Below, one piece after another: positions 20,791 to 32,807 of a stretch of 58,982 nt of DNA; the stretch's first letter is position 1, and the number at the start of each line of letters is the position of its first letter. Location: contig MNCI01027046.1 in the NCBI GenBank assembly GCA_015680685.1, positions 902,448-961,429 on the forward strand, given 5' to 3'. The notes beneath the pieces are model-generated. The model had not been told where the DNA came from. It made no database searches and saw nothing but the letters and a program-made list of their open reading frames with translations. Made by a program: the position numbers and the translations under genes. This DNA comes from Gnetum montanum. Taxonomy: Eukaryota; Streptophyta; Gnetopsida; Gnetales; Gnetaceae.

Positions 20791-22964
20791 CTTAATGGAT
20801 GGACAACGATGCTCAATTTTTCAGATCTCCTTCTTCCAACTTAGTTGTGGGGGAGATGGCCATCCATGCTAATTATATATGTGGCCCCTTAGTTTTTCTA
20901 TTTTTTATTTTATACATTTTTATTTTTTGCAAATTTTTTATTTTATACTTTTTTGATTTTAAAACTTTTTCCTATTTTACACCATTTTTTTTGTTTTACA
21001 CCATCATCAGTACATTTAAATTTTTCTTGAATATTTTACACTTTCTTATATATTTTACTTTATTTTAGTGTGATTTTCTCATTTTTGTTAATAAACGTGC
21101 TTTGTGCTAATAGGACACAGTGGTGTTGTAATTATTGCTAATGGTGGTTTGCACTTAATATTTTTGTTTGCTAATGTCTGGGTTCTATTTTTTAATTTTT
21201 GTATAGATGACTAAGGCATGGTTTCTTTTTCATGGAATAGGCAGTGAGTCCACGACATCCACCCATCTACAAAAATCTATGATTTTCTTCATTTTGGGAA
21301 TATGAGGTTCCTTTCATTAAATAAACCTTTAATAAATTTGTGACCTTGGTGGTTTCCAGAATTAGGAAGGATTTAAAGGCTCACATAGGATGTGATTTCA
21401 AGGGGACTCAATACTTTTTGTACTCTTCTACTTGGATGCATGAGTGTTTTCATGGATTTATTACCATTCTTTGTTGACCATAAATAAGAAGTTAAATAAG
21501 TTTTTGCATGGTGTGGTTCCCAAAAAAAGAAAAAAAAAAAGAGAAAGAAGAAAAAAATATAAAAAACAAAAAAAATATAAAATAAAATGGGGAAAATTAA
21601 AAGCACATCCCTTAGACAAATAAATGAGCTATAAGTACTGGTTATGGGAGTAGAAAGACATGTTACCCATGCTTGAATGTCCCCTTTAACTAAGGCCCTC
21701 TCTCATTTCTTACTTCTCTTTTCTTCTCTTTAAGGAATGGTGGTTGTTCTATGGGATCACTCTTGTGTCTCAAGGGGGTGGATTAGTCTTGGAGTGGTGA
21801 TGTGAAGTCATTGAAAATGGTTGGTTTTGGTCTAGACTGAGGATGGATCTTCTCAGGTCATTTAAACACAAATTCACAAGGGACTTCTTATGACCTCAAT
21901 TTGGAACTCCATTCCACCTTCTCCATCATCCATCCATGCTACTCATAACTCACCTTACTGTTGGTGTCCATGTTCTTGTTTAGTATTTTTGTTTAACATA
22001 CTCAAATTCTTTGGTAGAATCTTCTAGGTTTTGGTCCTTAACTTTCATAAACCATTAATCACCTATGGGGCCCACAGACTCCTTGGGTTGATGTTATGCA
22101 AAGATAAATAGGGCATGTGCCTACTTTGGGGAGGATCCAGTTACATATCTCTTGGTTGGGTTTGTTAAGCACCTTATCCTTAGGCATTATTACAATTAGA
22201 ATTTTTCATGCATCCATCTTCTACATTTGATCGTGTGCTCCTTTAAGATTTTCTTCAATTCATACATTTTTCATCAAATTTTTGAATTTTTGAGCTTTCA
22301 AAGATCCTCTTCATTGATTTCATCATATTCTTGGCTTTTCTGGGACTCCATAGATCCCAAATTCATTCAAAAATTCCTTGTATTTTTTTGAAATACCACA
22401 ATTTGAAAATTTCATTTACAAGCACCATAAATGGGGCTTCGTCGATGGAGCCCATGCGTATATGTGATCCCATATACATGGCATGATTAATGCAGCACAC
22501 AAATCCTATATATATGTGTGACCCCCTTTGAAATTTTCATATTGGCTCTCAAACACCCCAGGAGTTTTTGCAGTTTTAGAGCCCAAAACCTTCAAGAGAC
22601 CGTAACTTCTTAACTGTTTGATTGAAATACTTTGTTCTTTGACCCTCTAGCTCCTAAAAGTAAGCTCTTAGCCATGGAGGCCACAAATGTGCCATTTTTG
22701 ACAGGAAATTTTTTTGACATTTTTCTAACTCCCACAAAGGTTTAACTAAGGAATCAACGTTAAAACACCAAATTACAAGAGTTAAACCCTTCCAACAAGC
22801 TTTAGTGACACTTACAACAAAAAATTAAATAATTAAATAATAATAAAAAATCAATCTATCATGGTTCAACCGTAGCCAAGTGTAACTAATTAATGAGATA
22901 AGGTATCCAAATATTTTAAGTTACACATTATATTTACTAATCCATGGATGTGTTGTGATCGTAG
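20791..22964 (+). other. Non-coding spacer of element C between pol and the extra ORF
   Basis: Begins with a purine block (GTGGGGGAGATGG, about 20,846-20,858) that could be a central polypurine tract. A T-rich stretch follows (20,890-21,070), and an A-rich stretch at 21,525-21,600. The same order (GGAGA purine block, T-rich run, CATCCATCC, A-rich run, GGGGAGGATCCA) recurs in B and D and, inverted, in E. The spacer is thus a conserved part of the family, not random insertion. No coding frame is supported. Confidence 0.6.
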
Positions 22965-25810
22965 ATGGCACCAAAAGGAAAACACACACAAGAAGGAGAA
23001 CCATCTCAACCAAGGTAAAAATGGCTAAGAACAAGGCCAAGAAGAACCAATCATAACCCATGCTACAAGACCTCTTAGGGAGGAGGTCGAAGTGGAGTCT
23101 ATTCATCAGATTCCAGAATAGGTGGCAGTAACAGAACATTCCATTGGGATGATGCACCAGCTCAACAAGTGAGCCTTGGGGTGACCTTGAAGGAAGCCTA
23201 CCTAAACTAAATCAGATCAAGGGAGGTTCAAAAAATAGTGCTCAAAGAGTTGAACTTTGGATCTTTCTTGGAGCAAGCACCTAAAGAGATACATGACCAA
23301 ATGAAGACCTCTCCCATGTGGCTAGTTATCACTTCTAGCAAGGAGTAGTATACAGGAGAGATGTTCCTATTTTGGAGCAATAGGTAGGCTGGTTCAATGA
23401 TCAAGATCAAGGACATTTTAGTGTCCTACTTGGTGTAAGCCATTGTAGAGGCACTTGGGTTGCCTAAAACTAGGGCAAATCACATTGAGATTCTGATGTA
23501 AGCAAACCCCATTATTAAAAAGGAATGGATTTAGCAGTGCTATGGTGTTGACTGCAAGGAGTACGATGCGATCACACAGGTAGAAAAAAATCTATTACAA
23601 GATTGCAGCCTTTTACCTAAATCCCACGGTGAGGCCCAACAAGATCATTGCTTTTTTTTGTGCATGCATGTGTTGCTTTGAGTGGAAGATTCTTGGTCAA
23701 CCTTCCATAGCTAATCTATCTAGAGATAGAAAAGTGATTCAAGGAGAATGAATGTGGAAGAAAGGCACTTCCCTTTCCATGCCTCATCAGAAAACTATGT
23801 TGAAGGGGAGGAATAGCCTGCTATACTAATGATGTTGTTCGATGCACTCCAATTGCTAATTAGGTGGATATGATGAAGGACAAAACTCTTGCAACAACAA
23901 TCCAAGAAGAGGAGTAGCATCCACCACCTCTACCTGCCACTTAGAAAATAGTGTTAGATGTTGTTGCAACATCTTAATGGTTGCATGGGTTCTTAGAATG
24001 GCTCTTGAGTGAGCAAGAGAAAAAAGCATGCAGGAGTGGCGGAGATCCATATGTGTACTGACCCGTGATGAGTCACCTGAATGAGGTGGTTTGAACAGTT
24101 AGATAGATGGGGGGAGGTGGATCCATTTTTTCTACCCAACGAATGTAGTTGTCCATGAAGTCAAATCCTAGTGCCAGAGGGGTAACAATATCTCTCTTAG
24201 AATAGCAATAATTCCAAAATATTTCTAGGAATACTACAACCTTTTCAGTGTGCTTGGAAAAGGGTGATGAAGCAATAGTATTGGTGATGCAACACCAAGG
24301 GTAAGAAACAATAGTAGAGATGGTTGTAGAAAAAATTTCTGAGACACTTAATGCACCTACATTTTTTGTACCAAATGTCACTACACTTAGAGATGTGTAG
24401 ACATTTGTAGGAACCATAAGCGATAGACTAAGCATATTACAACATGAACAACTACTTGACTAACTGGTAGGAATCAGGCAACTACTTTTGGATGTCTTTG
24501 ACCTTTCGAATAGTATAATTGCAACCTAGTCAGAGTTGCTAGAGGCAAGGGGTAAGAATATTATTTTGGAAGGGCAACTCAAAACATTTAAGGAGCTGAA
24601 TGAATGCTTGGTTGTGAAAGCTGTTGAAAAAGGAGTCTAGATTACTGACCCTACATTTTTCAACCTAGCATTGACAAGAGATGCAGTTATTGAATAACTT
24701 CACATTAGGTTGAAAGGGCTTGAGGATGTGATGGAGATGATGGTGTTCTACTAATCCTTGGTAGAGACAACATAGCATAAAATTCAGAAGGCCTTGGATT
24801 TGACTTGCTAGGAGAATGTTTAGCTGACCATAGAAAATCATTGTCTATGAAACATTGATGCACATAAACAACAATTAGCTAATTTTATCAATCAACAGGA
24901 GTAACTAGCTAGTGCAAATACAGAGTTAAGGAGATTGGCAGTTGAGAACAGAAACCTCTCCATGGAGGAGGTCCATGCTTTTTTCCAAAAGACTACAATA
25001 GAAGTAGCCACTTGGAAATTAAAGGCTCTTAAATTTGAGAGAGTCAAAAATTACTATAGAGACTAGGTCAACCTACAGAAGGAAATAAATGAGAAACACA
25101 TTCAAGTGGCAAAGGTAAAGGTGAATGAGACACTTCAGTAACTCCAACAAGGATGCAAATTATGGAAGCCCATCATTGATGGAATTGATCAATACAATAA
25201 AGCAGAAATTCACTTGAAGGAGTTGCATATAGAGGAGATAATTGAATATATTGAGCTTGCCAACCTCCAATACGCAAACCTGGCGATATTGATTGCTAGA
25301 TGACCATGGTCAAAGATGAAAAGATAGGTGGCTAGCTCGTACTTGTTGTACGAGGCCAAGTTCAAGCACCACAAGGAAATTAAGCAAAAGCTTGTGGTGG
25401 AAAACAGTAAACTTGAGGTTCTCAAGGGAAAATATACTAATTAGATATCTGTTGCCAAGAGCTTGGCCAAAAGAATGAATGACTACCAAGAGCTGAAAAA
25501 TGCAGTTAAGGTGTTCAATGTCGAATACAAATAATTTGTTGCATGGTTCATCAATGTCAAGGAGCTATTTCCATTAATGCCTTGTTTGTGGGATATTCCC
25601 TTTCTAGCCCACATTGGCAATGGTACATGAACTCTGAATGACCCTTGGAGCAAGGAGGAGAAGATGAAGGCATTACTAGATTCCTTTCACCTTCCACCAA
25701 AGGTAGTAGCCATAGTTGGATAGCCACAGCCTCCTCAGCCATTATGTATGCCCGAAGTTGGTGAAGTTCCTTTAGAAACTCAGGAACCTCCATCGCCTGG
25801 GACTATTTGA
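22965..25810 (+). pseudogene. Extra ORF of element C (coiled-coil-like, unknown function)
   Basis: Starts MAPKGKHTQEGEP, right after GATCGTAG, and ends with a TGA after PPSPGTI. The N-terminal part has VLKELNFGSFLEQAP, and the middle is long, charged and Leu-rich with coiled-coil character. A conserved block near the end reads LWKPIIDGIDQY and then LQYANLAIL, followed by DPWSKEEKMKALLD. The same ORF is in B, D and E. Multiple stops and frame changes are present. It occupies the place of the env-like ORF of Athila elements, but I see no clear membrane segment and cannot assign a function. Confidence 0.6.
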
Positions 25811-26033
25811 TCTTCTCAACCAACTTCACATTGTCAAAGGATGTGATGCCTAGTTTGAGTAGTCATATTATGGTGTTCAAATTTGTGTCATGAAGACCAC
25901 AAATTTTGTAATGATATCAATATGTACACATGGGCACTTAGTTTTTTTGTCCTAGTGTGTTGTGTTAAGTGTTAATCAATAATCCCATACCTTCCTAATT
26001 TTGTAAGGGAACTCAAGGAAGAGTTTTCATTTA

Positions 26034-26045
26034 GTTGTGTGGGTA
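26034..26045 (+). other. Polypurine tract of element C
   Basis: TTGTGTGGGTA lies directly before the 3' LTR. B has TTGTGGGGGTA and E has ATGGGGGTA in the same position, which supports this as the plus-strand primer site. Confidence 0.6.
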
Positions 26046-26989
26046 TGATGAAGTGTTAAAGTGTTGCATCGATGAGCCCTCTCTGATGTGGCCCCATCGA
26101 TAGGCCCTCATCAACATGACCCTATTGATATGGTGTTGCCCCATCGACAAGGCCACATCAACATAGTGTTTGCTGCATTTATGAGGCCTCGTTGACCCAA
26201 CTCCATAATAAAATCTTATCAATACGTGCTTCCTCATTATGTTTATGATATGTCTTGCCATAGATGTAGGGAAGGTCTTGCAGTTTGTTCATTTGAGAGT
26301 TAGAATATTTTTTGAGTGCCCACAAAAAGAGTTAAAAAGTGCACAAATCTCTATTTGAGCACTGATGTACCTAAGCACAATAGTATGAACGGTGATAAAG
26401 ATGAGCCTTTTGATAAACCTTGCAGCACTTGGAAATAGATTAATTATTTATTTATGCATTTAATATTTTATGCAATTTCCTTTAATGCTTTAAGTAATTA
26501 AATAATTAATTAGGCTAAACTAAGCTAAACTAAGTTAGATTAAGTAGCAATTAATTAAGCACATAAGTACGACCACTTTAGGCATACGCTTGACACTTGG
26601 TAATCCTAGTAATGCTTAACATTTGGTAACTTAGTAGTGCTAAACGTGTTTAGGATGTGTACGGAAAGTGGAAATAGATGCTTATGTTAAGATTAGTTAG
26701 GTATATTAGATTAAATTAACAATTAAATTACTTCATTCCTTCCATCCTTTATTTTAAGCACCCAAAACATAAAACATAGAAATAATAAAAATCATATGCC
26801 TCAATTACACTTAAACATACCTTTGTATATCAAAAGTGCAATTGAAAAGACAACAAATGGTTGTTAGGGCAATTTTACTTCCTAGAGACTAGTGTACCGG
26901 AAGACATCGAATGCATGGAATTCGACCAGATCATGCGTGAACGCTTAGTGATTCTTATGGTTGAGTGTAGGGATACTTGTCAGTCATCA
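26046..26989 (+). repeat. 3' LTR of element C
   Basis: 944 bp from TGATGAAG to CAGTCATCA, followed by AAAGG, the same five bases that precede the 5' LTR. The upstream part repeats ATCGAT/ATCAAC motifs within CCCCATCGACAAGGCC-like units. Confidence 0.85.
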
Positions 26990-27312
26990 AAAGGTAAGAT
27001 GAAAGACATCAAAGTGAGCATAGAAAAGATTATCATAATTAGAAAAATAGAAATAAAGATTATTACCACAACATGTTTGATGATGATGGACCCTTGTTGG
27101 CTACTAGAAGTATGATATAGATCACAAAGGTAGTTAGAATATCCCACAGGCATCAAAGGAAAAGCCACATCAAACAACTTAATATGAATAATATTCCTAA
27201 ATTTAAGGGAGGCTATAATCTTGATCCACAACATCATTTACAAGCCTTCCATGATGCTTGCACCTTGCAAAATATTAAAAGTAAGTGACAAAAGATTAAG
27301 CTCTTTTCTAGG
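26990..27312 (+). pseudogene. gag of element D, part 2
   Basis: Continues D's gag after C. The stretch IKIITTTCLMMMD, followed by NNIPKFKGGYNLDPQHHLQ-like coding, aligns with element B at 28,680-28,990. It ends at CTTTTCTAGG, where element B is inserted. Confidence 0.7.
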
Positions 27313-28183
27313 TGATGAGTCATGCTTTGGTAGCTCTGCTATCAGATATCTAATATTAGAGCCACATTATCAGGTATTTGATATCAGGGCACAACCTCTA
27401 ATGTTAGGAATCTAATATTGCCTCATTCATGCTAGCCTATAAATACAACACTTGGATGCATAGTTTGGATATAGATGTAGACATAGAGAAGGGAGTAGAT
27501 AGGTGTTAGTTTGTTTCCAGTGCATGCCCGCAGTATGATGTTAAGTGATTGTACAACATCCTTATTCAAATGTGACATACTTGAACATGTTACATGTTTA
27601 GCAATAAAGATCGAGATTACTTCCATCATTGTAGCATTCACTTAGCTTTATTACTATTAATTACTTAAATGCTTACTATTTTCCTTAGTTAATGTTTATC
27701 ATTTATTACTCTTTATTATTTTTGTCATCAAGAAAAATGAGTACAACTAATTACGAGTGCTTAAGTGTAATTATTTGGTAACCCAGTAGTGTTATCATTT
27801 GGTATGCCCAATAACTGTATGCTTGGTAATCCTAGTGGTAGTTGCACGAAGTCCAAGGCATGTACAACAGGTTAAGAATGGATACTCATCACATGTAAGC
27901 TAGTTTAGACTTTACTTTCCATTGTTAATTAGATTAAACAATTAATTTCTCTATTATCATTAGGAGTAGCATAAGGCCATAATAAGATTAATTACCATAT
28001 GTCTCACTTTGGACTAAACCATACATGATAAAGCTACCACTAGTTCAAGTGGGAAGACAGTGAACTGCAATTAAGACAATGATCTAGATGCCACAACTAG
28101 TCCCATTTATAAAATTTGACCAGATCATGTGTGAATGCTTGTGATTCATATGGTTGGGCATAGGTAGTATTCACCACTCATCA
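27313..28183 (+). repeat. 5' LTR of element B
   Basis: 871 bp, TGATGAGTCATG to ACTCATCA. TATAAATA at 27,438-27,445 is the likely promoter. The start carries several TATCAG/CTAATATTAG-like units. Confidence 0.88.
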
Positions 28184-28202
28184 TTGGCAACATGGCCAGG
28201 GA
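28184..28202 (+). other. tRNA-Asp-type primer binding site of B
   Basis: TTGGCAACATGGCCAGGGA follows the 5' LTR directly and aligns with the tRNA-Asp complement of Athila/Tat elements. Confidence 0.65.
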
Positions 28203-28308
28203 TGGTGCTAGTTATCTAGATTAGTTATATTATACAGAATCACTATAAATGCATTAATGATTTATCTTTTATAAAATATTAAGTCACACACATCATTACC
28301 TAACCATA

Positions 28309-30680
28309 ATGTCTCTTTCACATAAGTGGAGAACTAATGAGATATATATTGAAGAGAATTGGAGCGACCAACCTCATGCAAGGGTTTCATATGTTCATGA
28401 TCATACTTACTACACTCAAGGAGTACATTCACCTAAGGCAGTTAATCCTAGAGGAGATGAAGTAAGTCCTAGATTAGAGAGGGCCTCAAGGCCTAGGACC
28501 TCCTTAAAACCTTATAAATCAAGGGGCCATGGGGAGAACTATAGAAGTCATGGTGATTCTCTCAGTTCCTCATCTTTCTCTTCCTCTTCAACATCTAGTT
28601 CTGATGAAGATGAACATAGGTATAGAAATAGAGCTCCATTATGGAATTGAGATAAAGATAGAAATTGAAACCAAGGGCAAAATCAAAGACATCAAAATGC
28701 GCATAGATAGGATTGGTATAATTAGACAAATAGAAATAGAAATTTTCACCACGAGATGTTTGATGTTGGTGAACCTTGTTGGCCACTAAAAGCATGATGT
28801 AGATTACAGAGGTAGTTAAAATACCCCACAAGAATAAAAGGAAAAGTCGCATCAAAAGGCTTGATATGAATAACATTCCTAAATTTGCTAAAGGGTACAA
28901 TTCTAATCCACAACATCATTTACAAGCCTTCCATGATGCCTGCATCTTATAGAACATTGAAAGTGAATGGAAAAAGCTTAAGCTCTTTCCTAGGACACTA
29001 ATAGACAAAGCCGAAGTGTGGTATAGATCGTTGAAACCAAATTGAATTCATCAATGGTTCACAATGCTGGAACTCTTCAATGAGAAATACCAAACCTATG
29101 TGAGGGTGTTCAACCTAAGGAAACAAATGCAAGGATGGAAACAAGAACAACATGAACCCTTGGATATGGCCCTAGATAGATACTATTCTCTATTGTATAG
29201 GTGTTTAGGCCATGGTTTCTCTTAAGAAAAGTAACTTTTCCACATCATAAATGGGCTTTATAGTCAAATGAGAGAGATCCTTGGGTGGTATGATCAAGGT
29301 TGATTATATGAACTGACAACCCATTAGATCTAGAGGCTAATTGAGTGTGTGGCAAAAGAGGAAGAAGATCTATGTAAATGAGAGAATGTTGAGGAATATC
29401 ACTAGGACCCAACTCTTCAAAAGAAGAGGGTTCATCTCTATGGTAAGGAAAAAGAAGTAATTTTCGATGAGTTGATTCACAACAAACCTTGCCAATGCAA
29501 CAGTATAATATTGAACTTCAGGCAAGGCTAGATAAGATGTCTAAATGGATAAATGTGAAAGTTACAACTTGCGAAGAAACTTTAGAGGACAGAGTAACGC
29601 AAATCAAAGTAAGTGACCACAACAAAAGGAGGAAAAGGGACCAAGAGATAGGTAAGAACACTAATCAGTAGAAAGGAAAAATCGTTGTTAAAGAAGAGGC
29701 TACAGACTCAACCACTGAAGAAGATGATGGATGTGACATCTACCTATATGATCATTTAAAGGGCTATTGCCCAGTCATGTTACATCTACATGAGTATTGG
29801 GCTTTTGTGTTGAGTCCCAAGTTCATACAAAAGCAAATGCCTAAGAAATTACCTTTCTTACAATGCAAGTATATACAGTCCAACAACCAATCATACTATC
29901 CTAGTGGGACTTCTTACTAGCTTTAACACTATCATCAACCATAGTGGAAAAATCCATAGTCATGGGGGAGGCCATCATCAAACTAGCACTACCCTTATTG
30001 TTAGTTAGATCGATCTAGATACTATGTTCAACAACCTATTTCCCCAACTAGTTCTACTTCCTGTATCTAAAATCACTACTACCACTCTCTTGAATATCAT
30101 CAACCCACAACGTCTTCTATGAGATCACCACTTCACACCTCTCACTCTCCATCATATCCTCAATATTCTCATACTCACCTCCATCACATGTGATGGTCAG
30201 TAACACAGGAAGGTTCGACACCATAAAATCAATGAAATAATGTCACTTGTGTTGCGAACATACACGAAAATGATAATGCTAGTAGATCTCCACCACAATC
30301 TCAGAAATGCCCTTTCTTTAGGATGGTTCACACATTTTAGCACAACACTCGTGGACCTACTAACTCATCCAAACTAGCATAATGCCAATTAAGTGCAACA
30401 TCCTTCCTCTCACAACCAATGTTCTCCAATCCTATGCAAAGGCCAACATCCATTGTTACTTCAACATTTGACAAAAATGATGAATCTAGCACTGTGGAGA
30501 GACAGAAGAATCCATGCATCATTAATCATGATAAAGGATGCAGTCATGGGCCAAACATCCACAAAGTTAACACAAGTCCTATTCTAACCCACCATATACT
30601 TCAAAACCAAGTGTGTGAGAAAAAACCCATCTACATAGTCACCACTAAACTAGAAGACATCTAGTGGATTGAAAATGAAA
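28309..30680 (+). pseudogene. gag of element B
   Basis: Starts MSLSHKW, with IYIEENWSDQ, NPRGDEVSPR and RASRPRTSLKP, then a poly-Ser block before DEDEHRYRNR. The core follows (QHHLQAFHDA, KLKLFPRTLIDKAE-like, MQGWKQEQHEPLD), then a knuckle with its second Cys replaced by Tyr (CDIYLYDHLKGYCP, about 29,735). The tail has TVERQKNPCIINHDKGCSHG. Only short pieces are open. Gag runs to the purine block at about 30,745, with no pol in between. Confidence 0.7.
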
Positions 30681-32807
30681 GTCTAACACTATTTCACAAA
30701 TGCATGGAGCTTGCCTGTCCACTTGTTAATTCTTGTCATGATCAGAAGTGTAGTCATGGGAGAGTTGCCCCATCCTAAAATAAAGAATTAATAAGCATTT
30801 TTCATCTTTTTGTTTTACAATTTTTTATGATTTTCTCATTTCTTGATACAAATTTTTCCCATCCTTTTCAAATTTTTCCATATTTTGTTTTTATTTCCTT
30901 TGTTAGTAAGATTGATTGTGAATAAAACAAGAAGATGTAGTCCAATGAGGTGAGTTTTCTCTATGTTGTCAAAGTCATGAGGGACTGATTATCTAGACAG
31001 TGAGGCCATGTCATCCATCCATCCATCCCATTAATAAGAGGTTCTTACCATGGTCATAATGATATTCTTTTCCATCATCAAACTAAGAATAAACTGGTAA
31101 TCATTGTGCTTAGACTATTAAGTGAAGAACCAAGGGGGAATGTGAAGGTTGTGACATCAAGGGAACTTGTGGAATCTCTTTGACCACTTCTATATGTTCT
31201 ATCATGTTGCTATGGTTGTAATTATATCCTTGTAGATATAACGAAAAATGGGAGTAAGAGTAAAATAAGTGCTTCCTTATCATGTCACTAGAAAGACTTG
31301 TTAACCATGCTTGAAGGTAGTCCTCTGGTAAGGTTGACATAGATAAAAATAAAATAAAAGAGTATAGAATAAATTTTTGAGGGTTTCATTAGAAAGACAT
31401 GTTACCCATGCTTGAAGGTTTGTGGCTTCCTAGAAATAAAAAAAAAAGAAAAAAAGAAAGAAGTGCCATGAATATACTCCTCCCTTGGACAAAATGCCAA
31501 GTGATGATACTCCTTGCAATGGTGGTAGTCTTATGGTTGTAAATCCAAGAGATAAAACAATGTGATGTCACTGGAACATGGTTTGGACTTGGTTTGAATC
31601 TTGGAAAGAAGGGCTAATGTTTAGTTTAATTATTAGTAACACACTAGGATTCATTATGCCTATGGTAAGGCACCTCACGTCCTGATTTCAACAGTCTTTT
31701 TAAAAATCCATCTCATCTCACTGTTCATATGATCATAACTTGTGGTATTGTGTAACATATAGTTATTTTCTCAAATTTGTGGTTCTAACATGTGTGTTTT
31801 GCTAAATAGGTATGCATTGCATTCAACCCCTTTGGTGCCTACAGACATTCTTAGGTGTCGTTTTACAAGGGCATTAAGGGCTGGAGCTTGCTTTGGGGAG
31901 GATCCACTTGTATAACTATTGTAACTTGTACTTGTCTAAGATAATCACATCATCTTAAACCTTCCAAATGCATAAATGTCAATTTCAAAACCTTCCCTTA
32001 TCATGCAACCTATCTATTCTATATCATGGATTCAATACCCTTTTCTCACATCTTCTAAAGCTTTTAATTCCTATGATTTTGTTTTCCAACATTACTAGTG
32101 CCTAAATATGTATTCTCACTTACCCTAGAACTTTGGAATCTACATGAAACCTCCCAACCAATCACAAAGCTTCATTTTCCATACTAAATGTCCCCATGAA
32201 ATGCAAACTTGAGGCCTTCGATATCAGGTACTCAATAATGAAGGGGAGTCAATATTGGCTACCCAATATCAAGTCCACAAAAACTATAAATAAGGCCTTC
32301 TCAATTCTTTAGAAATCATTTTCATCAATTGTAGCTAAGGGAGCTTTTGCATTTTTCTCTCTCAACCAAGAGCTTTATGCATCCAACTTTGATAGGTGAT
32401 ATCTAGCTCCATACCACTTTGATTTTTGTGGTTTTTGTGGGTGCTTGTGTGGAAAACTTGTGCTAAGTTTTCAAAATTTGCTATCACTCAGAAGGTATTA
32501 TAATGGTAAGAATGTTGAAAAAATTAAGATTTTTAATGAACAATCAATTGTATGCATGCCAAAACCTTTAATTGACATCCCTAAGGAATCATAATAATCA
32601 TTATAAGCCATATATAAGGGAAAAGAAGTCAATTGTGAAGGGTTATAAAAGACGTTAACACTTTCTGGGGCATTTTTTGGAAATTTTTCTAACCCTATAA
32701 TCACATGAACTAAGAACTTAATGAAACTAAGGACATGAGTAAGGTATAAACCTATTGATGATAAATGAAAAACACCTTAGTAACCTAGAATCCTTGATTG
32801 ATTGTAG
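30681..32807 (+). other. Spacer of element B
   Basis: Same order as in element C: purine block (CATGGGAGAGTTGCCCC), T-rich run (30,790-30,900), (CATC)n at 31,012-31,028, A-rich run at 31,435-31,460, GGGGAGGATCCACTTG at about 31,895, and a pyrimidine-rich end before the AG that precedes the extra ORF. No coding frame is supported. Confidence 0.6.

Larger units (their letters stand above)
11939..26989 (+). mobile_element. Ty3-gypsy element C, nested in gag of D
   Basis: C spans 15,051 bp and is flanked by AAAGG on both sides (11,934-11,938 and 26,990-26,994). It has a partial 5' LTR, gag split by insertion H, partial RT, RNase H, integrase, an untranslated spacer, the extra ORF and a 3' LTR. 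Many stop codons and frame changes show that it is dead. Protease and the first half of RT are missing. Domain order gag-(PR)-RT-RH-INT places it in Ty3-gypsy. Confidence 0.85.

Noticed and set aside
20799-21068. 89-codon Phe/Tyr-rich frame resembling a membrane protein
   Set aside because: It is the T-rich low-complexity run present at the same place in the spacers of B and D.
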